64,000 nucleotides of DNA from Flavobacterium sp. Its GTDB lineage: Bacteria; Bacteroidota; Bacteroidia; Flavobacteriales; Flavobacteriaceae. The DNA lies in assembly GCA_021740105.1 (NCBI GenBank), contig JAIPAM010000005.1, positions 1 to 64,000 on the forward strand, read 5' to 3'. The notes under the pieces are model-generated. The model was not told where the DNA came from and did no database searches. It saw only the letters and a program-made list of their open reading frames with translations. Below, one piece after another: positions 54,362 through 62,370 of this stretch. Within the stretch, counting starts at the first letter, position 1; the number at the start of each line of letters is the position of its first letter. Both the position numbers and the translations under genes were made by a program.

Positions 54362-55918
54362 TTAATTAATAATTTGACGCCTCGATTTGTACTCTACATA
54401 AATTTTTAGCGCATTGGCTAACATTGCCTTCTGTCTCTTGGGATGGTCACTATGCAGGGGCAACATCGACAAAAATAAATGCACTAATATGGGATAAGTG
54501 TTTAATTGATCTAAATTCATATCCCCGAAAACTTGAGATTTAAAATGTTGTTGGATTTCCGCAATATGGGGTTCCGTTTGTATTTCAAATTCTAAAGTAT
54601 ATCGATTTGTTTCTTTAAAAGTAAAACAACCTCCAATAATATAATCATAAAGACCTAAAACAGAATGAGCCAATTTAGCAACATCATAACGGACATCTCC
54701 ATAAATAGTTTCTTCTCTATCTAAATCTAGTCCTCTAGGGTCAATTACTTTTATGGATTGCGTTTTAAAATTATATAGAATATTACTAAAACATAAATCA
54801 CCATGCATAATGCACAAGTGTTTACTTTCAGGATTAGCAATTGCGGCATTCATCTCTAGAACAATTTCATTTAATGACGGCACTTTAACGCCATTAATCA
54901 TCCACGGTTCATCAAGATTAATATTTTCTTGCAAGGCGTACGTTTTTAATCTGGAAAAAGTTTTTTCAGAATATATTTTATCATTGAAAGAACTTAAATC
55001 CACATCCGCCGTTGATCTATTATTCAAACAGGTGGTAACAAATAAATTGCATGCCTTGAGTATGTTTTTCCAAACGAATATTGGTTGATTTCCAAAAACA
55101 TATAAATCAGATAAAGTATTCAAATAAAAATACTCAATTTCATAATAAGACTTATCCCCTTCTTCTCCAAAATCCCATAAAGCAGGTAGAAATGGCTTCA
55201 AATTTATAGGCGAATTTTTAAACCACATTGCCTCAGCTAACATCTTCTTTTTATCATTGCTAGACTTTCTTACCGAAAAACGATTTATGGTTAAATCATT
55301 AAAAATCCTTTGTGTGGTTAGAAAAGATTTTGAGCGATAATAGGAATTGACAAGTCCAAAATCGAGCCAGAAATCAGTGTAAACTTCTTTCACTTTAATC
55401 TCTTTTCGATATTCCTCAAAACCTTTCATAAAGTTATAGTCATTCTCCGTCATCTTTTTGATTAAGAGACTCTGATTGGAAAATGAAAAATAACCTGCAT
55501 AAACACTATCTTCTCCCTCGGATGAATAAGCCCAACTATAATTATCTTGAACCTCGGACACTAAACATAAATCGTGATCTTCCGGCACTTCTTTGAATAA
55601 AGTGTCACCATGAAGAATATTTATTGATTCTTCATGTTTCCCTGATACATTTAGAACATAAATAATTGATTGTCCTAAGGAAAGTTCTAATGGAACAAAT
55701 ATTGGAGTTACTTTATATTCCTCAAATAAAATCCGGTCTCTTTCCGTCAAAACAAAATCAAATGGAAGAGAAATAATAACATCTTTTTGATTCTTTATTA
55801 TTTCCAATTGATGTTGAAACAATCTCTTGTTTTGTAAAGGCAACATACATGGTGGTAATTTTCCAAACTCGGTGATGAGCTCAGGAGAAACATATGCACC
55901 CGAAGTAATTATAATCAT
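54362..55918 (-). CDS. Fused nucleotidyltransferase-like and APH/choline-kinase-like protein
   Basis: A 518-residue fusion. Residues 1-215 resemble a nucleotidyltransferase (LPPCMLPLQNKRLF at 21-34, HGDTLF at 103-108, FWLDFGLVNSYYRS at 183-196). However, the usual GxGxR loop reads SGAYVSPEL and the PK signature is lost, so activity is uncertain. Residues 220-518 are a protein-kinase-like phosphotransferase with Brenner motif HGDLCFSN (372-379) and IDPRG (392-396) in place of DFG. The start overlaps the HAD stop by four bases. The pathway is inferred from neighbours. Confidence 0.78.
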   Translation of the reverse strand: MIIITSGAYVSPELITEFGKLPPCMLPLQNKRLFQHQLEIIKNQKDVIISLPFDFVLTERDRILFEEYKVTPIFVPLELSLGQSIIYVLNVSGKHEESINILHGDTLFKEVPEDHDLCLVSEVQDNYSWAYSSEGEDSVYAGYFSFSNQSLLIKKMTENDYNFMKGFEEYRKEIKVKEVYTDFWLDFGLVNSYYRSKSFLTTQRIFNDLTINRFSVRKSSNDKKKMLAEAMWFKNSPINLKPFLPALWDFGEEGDKSYYEIEYFYLNTLSDLYVFGNQPIFVWKNILKACNLFVTTCLNNRSTADVDLSSFNDKIYSEKTFSRLKTYALQENINLDEPWMINGVKVPSLNEIVLEMNAAIANPESKHLCIMHGDLCFSNILYNFKTQSIKVIDPRGLDLDREETIYGDVRYDVAKLAHSVLGLYDYIIGGCFTFKETNRYTLEFEIQTEPHIAEIQQHFKSQVFGDMNLDQLNTYPILVHLFLSMLPLHSDHPKRQKAMLANALKIYVEYKSRRQIIN

Positions 55919-56307
55919 ATCAATGACTGAATGAGTTCTTTTTCTTTTTTCAACATTACAATAATTTCCTCATAACTCATATTGATAAATTCAGAAGGAC
56001 GAATAGACTTATCATCAATATAAAACCCTTCAAAGCCACACCAAGGCTTACCAATATATACCTCATCAAATGGCACATTATATTTACCTAACCATTCCAC
56101 AATATTTGGTAAAGTATACACATTGATTTTACCTACATTAGATTCATATGTACGCATATTACGACTTGAATTAATTGCAATTTCAAATCCCTGCGCTTTA
56201 TATTTATGCAAAATATCTATGAAAGGCTGAATGGGAACACTGTTAACATAATCACCCTCTACTGTAATTGAAATCGTGTCATCTAAATCTACTATTAGTC
56301 TTTTCAT
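55915..56307 (-). CDS. Small HAD-family phosphatase
   Basis: A 130-residue HAD protein without a large cap domain. Motif I is DLDDTIS (D7 and D9), motif II is NSSRN (near 56-60), and the late acid pair is YIDDKS. It would remove phosphate from a sugar phosphate or a small phosphorylated intermediate. It overlaps the fused nucleotidyltransferase-kinase gene by four bases, which argues for one pathway. The substrate cannot be told. Confidence 0.85.
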   Translation of the reverse strand: MKRLIVDLDDTISITVEGDYVNSVPIQPFIDILHKYKAQGFEIAINSSRNMRTYESNVGKINVYTLPNIVEWLGKYNVPFDEVYIGKPWCGFEGFYIDDKSIRPSEFINMSYEEIIVMLKKEKELIQSLI

Positions 56308-56321
56308 TTTACTTATTTATT

Positions 56322-57737
56322 TTAACTATCTAATCTTTTTTCTGACAATATTTTTATTAATCCAAAATATACACCTATAAACAACCCAAATTCTGGCATT
56401 CCAAAATCAAATGCTAATTCTATATTTATATGTAATGTTCTAAAAGTAATCATCGATATAAAATAAGCCAATAATCCATTTACAAGCAAACATTCAATAG
56501 GAAATTGATCGAATAGTATTTGTGACATTTCTAAGACTTTGTAACGTGAAAAAATATAGATAAACCGACTGTAATAAATCAACATTCCTATGATTCCATA
56601 GGCTCCAAAAGCTCCTAAAACAGGAATATCATATAAAAGATAATGGGTTGTAGCACCATATGAAACTGAATAAAGACCTCCTCCAAAAAATGGACTAGAT
56701 TCTATTATTTTCATTAAAACCGGTAATTGAACATTAATTCTATGATCAGCTGATTCATCGTTCTCCAAAGCTCCTCCTTTTAGCGCCAATTTTGTTGTTT
56801 CAATAATTGTATCTAATAGTGTAGGTAACAGATACAATACCATAGCAACGCAGACAAATACTAAAGCCACTCCCTTGAGTCTGCCAACTGATTTAAATTG
56901 TTTAATTGAAATAAGAATTGCCAATAACGCTCCAAGAAGCAAATAAACCATTTCTGTTCTCAAAATAGCGAACAAAACAGATACATATACCATAATCCCA
57001 ATTAATACAACCCAAAATCTAACAAAAGTATTCTTTAAAGGAAAAAACAAAAAAAGAGGAAAAATATAAACAAATATTTTTGTAATTTGACGTAAATCAA
57101 AAGAAAAAAATCGCATTAATGTATCATCATCATTACTTCTCCTAAATTCTTTTATTTCAAAAAAATTATAAACTCCAAAAAAAGAAAGATAATAAAAAAT
57201 CATTATTATCAGTACAATTAACATTAAAGAAATAAAAAAAGTCTTTCTATCCAAAATGATAAAAACATAGGCTGGTATCAATATCCATATTCCTAGCCAA
57301 TAATTTATATTTTGAAAAAGATAGTAAAAGTCTTGTTGACTAAGTAAAAGTATAGAAATAACAACCTGATATATTGTAAACAAAAAACACAACCTCATCA
57401 GTTTTTTTAAATACTTATCCTTCGATAGAATTAATAAACATTTCTTGGTATTTAGAATAAAAAATGTAAAACATAATAAAATTGGAATAATTGATATAGC
57501 AGACAATTTAAATGTCTCCATTGGGTCAATTATGAAAATAAAAGAATAAATAAATGAGATAGTAGGAGAAACCAAATAAAGAAATAAAGTGCCAAACAAC
57601 ATTATAGGCAAAACCAAACCATAATTATTTTGTACTACAAACAAAGTTATTGAAAAAATTACGCATAGAAATAATTGGGACAAAAGTTGATTTTTTGTAA
57701 TTTCTATAATTTCAGAATTCATTTTTTTTATTATCAT
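56322..57737 (-). CDS. wzy: O-antigen/capsule polymerase-like membrane protein (Wzy candidate)
   Basis: A 471-residue protein with about 11-12 membrane helices and one larger periplasmic loop (near 320-370, DESADHRINVQLPVLMKII then FFGGGLYS). Such a loop with no strong sequence motif is typical of Wzy polymerases that join repeat units in the periplasm. The start could also be the ATG six codons in (MNSEIIEI). It lies 14 bases before the HAD gene. The call rests on topology and locus context. Confidence 0.75.
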   Translation of the reverse strand: MIIKKMNSEIIEITKNQLLSQLFLCVIFSITLFVVQNNYGLVLPIMLFGTLFLYLVSPTISFIYSFIFIIDPMETFKLSAISIIPILLCFTFFILNTKKCLLILSKDKYLKKLMRLCFLFTIYQVVISILLLSQQDFYYLFQNINYWLGIWILIPAYVFIILDRKTFFISLMLIVLIIMIFYYLSFFGVYNFFEIKEFRRSNDDDTLMRFFSFDLRQITKIFVYIFPLFLFFPLKNTFVRFWVVLIGIMVYVSVLFAILRTEMVYLLLGALLAILISIKQFKSVGRLKGVALVFVCVAMVLYLLPTLLDTIIETTKLALKGGALENDESADHRINVQLPVLMKIIESSPFFGGGLYSVSYGATTHYLLYDIPVLGAFGAYGIIGMLIYYSRFIYIFSRYKVLEMSQILFDQFPIECLLVNGLLAYFISMITFRTLHINIELAFDFGMPEFGLFIGVYFGLIKILSEKRLDS

Positions 57738-58561
57738 TATTTATTTTCCATTTAAAAAAATTTTGATTAAATTGAAATACTAACCAGAAACCTAAACTTC
57801 TATACAATTGCCATAACTTTCTAACTCATCCTCTTGATCAAACTCGCTTTTCTCAATTGCAATCCGTCATCACAAACCCAAAACCTTGAACCAATAACTA
57901 ATCGAAATAATTCAATGAAGTATATCCTCCGTTTTTCAAGCACTGAGCTGCCCTGCATCAATTTCAATTCAGACTAAATTATATTTTTCATTAAGGCAGG
58001 CAAATCGTATTGGCATTCCAATTATATCTTAGTTATAGCTTTTGTTGGATCACCAATCAACAAATCCACTTCAGTCGGTAAGAAATATTAAGTTTCTACC
58101 GCCAAGACTTGTTTACTAATTTCTAGTTGAAATGTTAGATTATTTCAATCAATAATTTAATGGCTAATCCTGCATAACTTTGATCTTTTGCCTTTTCATT
58201 AAAATCATGAACCAAACATCGGAATACTATTGTGAGTATTAACGCAAATCCAAATTCTTTTACTTGATAAATTAAGGGCTGGTAAATAGGATTACTATAA
58301 AATTTCTAAGAGTTAAGAAAAATCCTGTTTTTAACTCACACAAGGTTTTAATCCGTTTTTGCTTAATAAAACACAAAATCATCAAGGTACCTTTTAATTT
58401 AATTTGTACTACTACTTTTGCCACATTTGACTTTAAACTCTATTTTTTTTTTAAATTAAATCCATGAATCAGTGGCTTTTTTTTCTTTTGCTAGTTGTCT
58501 CTTTTTCAATTTATTGACTTTTCGTAAATTTTCTCAACTTAAACCCAAAACCTAAAACCCT
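57738..58561. other. Degenerate intergenic island between wzy and the tviB-like gene
   Basis: 824 bases without an intact gene, in a locus where most gaps are under 100 bases. It holds the gmd remnant at 57898-58120, a 56-codon open stretch without an ATG on the minus strand (58138-58305) and very A/T-rich filler. The 13-base word AAACCCAAAACCT occurs at 57874-57886 and again in direct orientation at 58541-58553, bracketing the remnant. It probably marks a past deletion or replacement of sugar-nucleotide genes. Confidence 0.8.
57898..58120 (-). pseudogene. gmd: Remnant of a GDP-mannose 4,6-dehydratase gene (3' end)
   Basis: The minus-strand translation reads [14 protein letters not shown], then a QYDLPALMK stretch. 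The intact Gmd of this window has [14 protein letters not shown] and QYDLAGLVK at the same places. In-frame stops (three in about 50 codons) and a frameshift interrupt it. In the shifted frame it finishes CLKNGGYTSLNYFD and stop (57898-57900), matching the C terminus of full-length Gmd proteins (KxGGYxTLNYFE form, from memory). Only the last 70 or so codons are left. It is non-functional and differs in its tail from the intact copy. Confidence 0.88.
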
Positions 58562-59839
58562 CTACAATTTACCATCAACGACAATATCCAATATACCTTT
58601 TACGTCATACAACAAACTATTATTACTTTGTAAAGACGGTAAATCTAAATCTAAAAATGACTCATGAGCAACAGCTAAGACTACTGCTTCAAATTTTTGA
58701 TTCGGTAAATCGGTTGTTGTCTCTAAACCATATTCGTGCAGTACTTCTAAAGGATTTGCCCAAGGATCATAAATACTCACCGTAATTCCATAATCGGCTA
58801 AAGCGGCTACCACGCCCACAATTTTGGTATTGCGCACATCGGGGCAATTTTCTTTAAAAGTAATGCCCAACATTAACAAAGAAGCACCACTAACCGAAAT
58901 CCCTTTTTTTATCATTAACTTAACCACTTGTGAAGCTACATACTCCCCCATGCTGTCATTCATTCGTCTACCCGCTAAAATAATCTCCGGGTGATAGCCC
59001 AATTCCTGAGCTTTTTGCGCCAAATAATAGGGGTCCACCCCTATGCAATGTCCACCAACCAACCCTGGCTTGAAAGGTAAAAAATTCCATTTTGTTCCTG
59101 CTGCTTCTAACACGGCTTGGGTATCAATTTGCATCAAATTGAAAATTTTTGCCAACTCATTCACAAACGCAATATTGATGTCGCGTTGCGAATTTTCAAT
59201 TACCTTAGCGGCTTCGGCTACTTTTATAGTAGGTGCCAGATGGGTTCCTGCAATAATGACACTTTTATACAACTCATTTACTTTTAGTCCTATTTCTGGT
59301 GTGGAACCAGCAGTTACTTTTAATATTTTCTCTACAGTATGTTCTTTATCACCTGGATTGATTCGCTCAGGTGAATAGCCTGCAAAAAAGTCATCGTTAA
59401 ATTTTAATCCCGATACTTTTTCTAAAACAGGGATGCATTCTTCTTCTGTTGCGCCCGGGTAAACTGTAGATTCATAAATAACAATATCCCCTTTTTTCAA
59501 AACCTTTCCCACCGTTTCACTGGCTTTGTATAATGGAGTCAAATCTGGACGATTGTTTTTGTCTACAGGTGTGGGAACGGTTACGATGTAATAATTACAG
59601 TCGGATATATCTTCTAAAGTGGAAGAACACAACAAACCGTTTTCATTATTTTTGAAATCATTTACCAATACTTTCTGTAAAACTTCGTCCGAAACTTCCA
59701 GAGTACTATCGGTACCTGAGCATAACTCTTTAATTCGTTTTTGATTGATGTCAAAACCTACTACTTGGTATTTTGTTGCAAATAAACGGGCTAATGGAAG
59801 CCCGACATATCCTAAACCTATAATTGCTATTTTATTCAT
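58562..59839 (-). CDS. tviB: UDP-N-acetylglucosamine/galactosamine 6-dehydrogenase (TviB/WbpO type)
   Basis: A 425-residue NAD enzyme that oxidises a UDP-HexNAc to the uronic acid. IIGLGYVGLPLA is the NAD fold; the catalytic Cys is in GLVGGHCIGVDPYYLA (near 254-269). GFDINQKRI and TPVDKNNRPDL match the TviB/WbpO group. The frame is open 27 codons upstream to 59920, but that extension runs through the repeat at 59841-59886 and into the neighbouring gene, so ATG 59839 is chosen. With the tviC-like gene next to it, UDP-GalNAcA is the likely product. Confidence 0.9.
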   Translation of the reverse strand: MNKIAIIGLGYVGLPLARLFATKYQVVGFDINQKRIKELCSGTDSTLEVSDEVLQKVLVNDFKNNENGLLCSSTLEDISDCNYYIVTVPTPVDKNNRPDLTPLYKASETVGKVLKKGDIVIYESTVYPGATEEECIPVLEKVSGLKFNDDFFAGYSPERINPGDKEHTVEKILKVTAGSTPEIGLKVNELYKSVIIAGTHLAPTIKVAEAAKVIENSQRDINIAFVNELAKIFNLMQIDTQAVLEAAGTKWNFLPFKPGLVGGHCIGVDPYYLAQKAQELGYHPEIILAGRRMNDSMGEYVASQVVKLMIKKGISVSGASLLMLGITFKENCPDVRNTKIVGVVAALADYGITVSIYDPWANPLEVLHEYGLETTTDLPNQKFEAVVLAVAHESFLDLDLPSLQSNNSLLYDVKGILDIVVDGKL

Positions 59840-59840
59840 A

Positions 59841-59886
59841 TTTTTATTATCCGTTGATCGATTTTCGTTGATCGATGTACAATGTC
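59841..59886. repeat. Short repeat of the CGTTGATCGAT family at a gene junction
   Basis: CGTTGATCGAT occurs at 59852-59862 and 59866-59876, followed by variant words (GATGTACAATGTCGAT). It fills the junction between the tviB-like start and the tviC-like stop and is related to the arrays at 62026 and 63491. Confidence 0.7.
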
Positions 59887-59895
59887 GATATTTAT

Positions 59896-60876
59896 TTATT
59901 TCAAATGCTCCCAATACCAAGAAACGGCTTCTTTGATACCTTTTTTAATGGAATATTTGGGGTTGTATCCCAATTTGCTTTTTGCTTTTTCAATGCTAGC
60001 TAACGAATGTGGAATATCGCCTGCTCTATTTGGACCATTAATTACTTCTACCTCAGCAATTTTAGGATCAAACTGTGCTAGATTATCTTTTAAATATCCA
60101 ACTAGTTGAGTTAATGTAGTTCTGTCACCATAAGCGGTATTGTAAACTGTATTGATGGCTTCTGGATTCTGTGATAACATGGCCAATTCATTCATTTGAA
60201 TGACATTATCAATGTAAGTGAAATCACGAGAGTAATTTCCATCCCCATTAATTACGGGACTTTCATGGTTCATAAACTGCTTCACAAACAAAGGGATCAC
60301 CGCTGCATAAGCTCCATTTGGATCTTGCTTTCTTCCAAACACATTAAAATATCGCAGTCCTATCGTTTCTAATCCATAGGTTTTACTAAAAATGTCTGCG
60401 TACAACTCGTTGACGTATTTGGTTATCGCATAGGGCGACAAAGGTTTTCCAATCACGTCTTCCACTTTTGGGAGTCCTTGTGAATCTCCATAAGTAGAAG
60501 AACTTGCCGCATACACAAATCGTTTTACTTTTGCATCTCTTGCAGCTACTAACATGTTCAAAAAACCAGAAACATTAACGGCATTAGATGTAATAGGATC
60601 TTTTAAGGAACGAGGTACAGATCCCAATGCTGCTTGATGCAATACATAATCAACACCTTCCGTTGCTTTTTGACAATCTTCTAAATTCCGAATATCGCCT
60701 TCAATTAAAGTGAAATTTTTATTTTCTAAAAAAGGGGCTATGTTATGTCGGTGTCCGGTTGCAAAATTATCCAAACAAACTACTTTATACCCTTTTGATA
60801 AAAAATATTCGCAAAGGTTAGAACCAATAAATCCTGCTCCTCCAGTAATTAGTATAGTTTGATTTTTATTTGACAT
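59896..60876 (-). CDS. tviC: UDP-GlcNAc/GlcNAcA C4 epimerase (TviC/WbpP type)
   Basis: A 326-residue extended short-chain dehydrogenase. GGAGFIGSNLCEYFL (12-26) binds NAD; AASSSTYGDSQGLPK and SPYAITKYVNE give the catalytic Ser, Tyr and Lys. The RYFNVFGRKQDPNGAYAAVIP stretch (split near 178-198) is the WbpP/TviC signature for N-acetylated substrates. Next to the tviB-like gene it points to UDP-GalNAcA. It abuts wecB with no gap between stop and start. Confidence 0.9.
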   Translation of the reverse strand: MSNKNQTILITGGAGFIGSNLCEYFLSKGYKVVCLDNFATGHRHNIAPFLENKNFTLIEGDIRNLEDCQKATEGVDYVLHQAALGSVPRSLKDPITSNAVNVSGFLNMLVAARDAKVKRFVYAASSSTYGDSQGLPKVEDVIGKPLSPYAITKYVNELYADIFSKTYGLETIGLRYFNVFGRKQDPNGAYAAVIPLFVKQFMNHESPVINGDGNYSRDFTYIDNVIQMNELAMLSQNPEAINTVYNTAYGDRTTLTQLVGYLKDNLAQFDPKIAEVEVINGPNRAGDIPHSLASIEKAKSKLGYNPKYSIKKGIKEAVSWYWEHLK

Positions 60877-62025
60877 TTATATATGTTGAGATTTTAAAGT
60901 ATTGTAATTTAGTGATTTCAGAAAATCCAAAATCTTCACACACGCCTTACCGTCCCCATAAGGATTGTGCAAGGCACTCATTTTAAGGTACTTTTCTTTA
61001 TTAGTCAGTAAGATAGTACATTCCGAAATAATTTTTTCTTTATCGTTTCCAACCAAAATTACGGTTCCTGCTTCAACAGCCTCGGGACGTTCGGTAGTAT
61101 CGCGCATTACCAATACTGGTTTACCTATACTGGGTGCTTCTTCTTGAATTCCCCCTGAATCAGTAATTATTAAATAGGATTTATTCATTAACCAAACAAA
61201 AGCAGGGTAAGCCACCGGTTCCATTAAATTAATATTTCCGATTCCATTTAACAATTCATAAACAGGCTGCTGCACATTGGGGTTCAAATGGACTGGGTAA
61301 ATAATCTGTACTTCCCTATTTTTTTGAGCTATTTCTCTTAAAGCCTCACAAATTGAAATAAAACCTTGTCCGTGGTTTTCTCTGCGGTGACCCGTTACTA
61401 AAATTATTTTTTTAGTAGGATCAATAATCGCTTTTAATTTTTCAATTTCTGGATTCTCTAAATTCTCTACTCTACTGGCGCTTTCTAATAAGGCGTCAAT
61501 AACGGTGTTCCCAGTTACTACAATGGTGCTTTCAGGAACATTTTCCTTCAGCAAGTTTTGTTTCGCTTGCTCCGTGGGAGCAAAATGATAATCGGCTATT
61601 CTCCCCGTAAGCTGACGGTTTATTTCTTCTGGAAAGGGAGATAGCTTGTTATTGGTTCTTAATCCTGCCTCCACGTGACATATCTTGGCTCCGGAGTAAA
61701 AAGCGGCAATGCTAGAGGCCATGGTAGTGGTGGTATCACCGTGCACATAAACGTAATCGGGTTGGAATTCTTCTAATATTGGTTTTAATCCTAAAATAAT
61801 ATCGGAAGTCAACGTATATAAATTTTGATTGGGCTTCATTAGATCCAAATCATAATCCGGGGTAATTTCAAAAAAATCCAATACTTGGTCCAACATTTCA
61901 CGGTGTTGGGCTGTGACGCACACCCGAGTGTCAAATTGGTCTTTGTTTTTTTGAAAAGCACGAACTAATGGAGCCATTTTTATAGCTTCAGGGCGTGTTC
62001 CAAAAATAATTAGGTTTTTTATCAT
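60877..62025 (-). CDS. wecB: UDP-N-acetylglucosamine 2-epimerase (non-hydrolysing)
   Basis: A 382-residue GT-B-fold enzyme interconverting UDP-GlcNAc and UDP-ManNAc. [27 protein letters not shown], and [16 protein letters not shown] carry the catalytic His, Glu and nucleotide-binding residues. It may supply ManNAc or, by analogy, an L-sugar precursor. The start ATG touches a large repeat array, so its leader region is made of repeat words. It follows gmd after 334 bases of array. Confidence 0.92.
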   Translation of the reverse strand: MIKNLIIFGTRPEAIKMAPLVRAFQKNKDQFDTRVCVTAQHREMLDQVLDFFEITPDYDLDLMKPNQNLYTLTSDIILGLKPILEEFQPDYVYVHGDTTTTMASSIAAFYSGAKICHVEAGLRTNNKLSPFPEEINRQLTGRIADYHFAPTEQAKQNLLKENVPESTIVVTGNTVIDALLESASRVENLENPEIEKLKAIIDPTKKIILVTGHRRENHGQGFISICEALREIAQKNREVQIIYPVHLNPNVQQPVYELLNGIGNINLMEPVAYPAFVWLMNKSYLIITDSGGIQEEAPSIGKPVLVMRDTTERPEAVEAGTVILVGNDKEKIISECTILLTNKEKYLKMSALHNPYGDGKACVKILDFLKSLNYNTLKSQHI

Positions 62026-62322
62026 TTGTTGTTCGATGTTCGATGTTCGTTATTCGATGATCGTTGTTCGTTGGTCGATGATAGTTGTTCGTTGTTCGCT
62101 TTTTGTTCTTCGGTCAACGGTAAACGATATTCGTTGTTCTTTTTTTGCTTTTCGGTCAACGGTCAACGGATAACGATGTTCGTTGGTCGATGATCGATGG
62201 TCGTTATTCGTTTTTTTCTTTTCGATCAACGGTCAACGGATTACGATGTTCGTTGGTCGATGATCGATGGTCGTTATTCGTTTTTTTTTTTCGATCAACG
62301 GTCAACGGTTAGCGGTCAACTT
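62026..62322. repeat. Mosaic short-word repeat array between gmd and wecB
   Basis: About 300 bases built almost wholly from words such as TTCGTTGGTCGATG, GATCGATGGTCG, CGGTCAACGG and ATAACGATGTTCG, separated by T runs. No gene is present: the open frames on the plus strand (for example 62197-62406) only spell the repeat. The array starts directly at the wecB start codon. It includes the 70-base tandem repeat listed separately. Confidence 0.9.
62161..62308 (+). repeat. 70-base tandem repeat (two copies plus a partial third)
   Basis: Copies start at 62161, 62231 and about 62300 with GGTCAACGG. The first two are nearly identical over 70 bases and differ mainly in one base (ATAACG or ATTACG) and in the T run near the end. 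The high identity suggests a recent duplication. Confidence 0.9.
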
Positions 62323-62325
62323 TTT

Positions 62326-62370
62326 CAACCTACAACTTACAACTTACAACCTTCTCAACCTACAACTTCC
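62326..62370. repeat. ACAACTT heptamer array overlapping the 3' end of gmd
   Basis: Seven-base steps of ACAACTT (62332-62338 and 62339-62345) are followed by ACAACC, and TCAACCTA occurs at 62325-62332 and 62355-62362. The gmd stop codon (CTA at 62360-62362) and its last codons lie within this array. Confidence 0.8.

Noticed and set aside
57738..57870. Possible C-terminal gene fragment (KLWQLYRSLGFWLVFQFN) upstream of wzy
   Set aside because: Too short, with stops just before it and no family recognised; it may be chance in A/T-rich DNA.
59840..59920. Longer N terminus for the TviB-like protein
   Set aside because: The added 27 residues are coded by repeat DNA and overlap the tviC-like gene; the conserved NAD fold starts at ATG 59839.
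62026..62322. Regularly spaced repeats resembling a CRISPR array
   Set aside because: The 70-base units are contiguous and contain no unique spacers, the inner words vary in spacing, and no cas gene is present.
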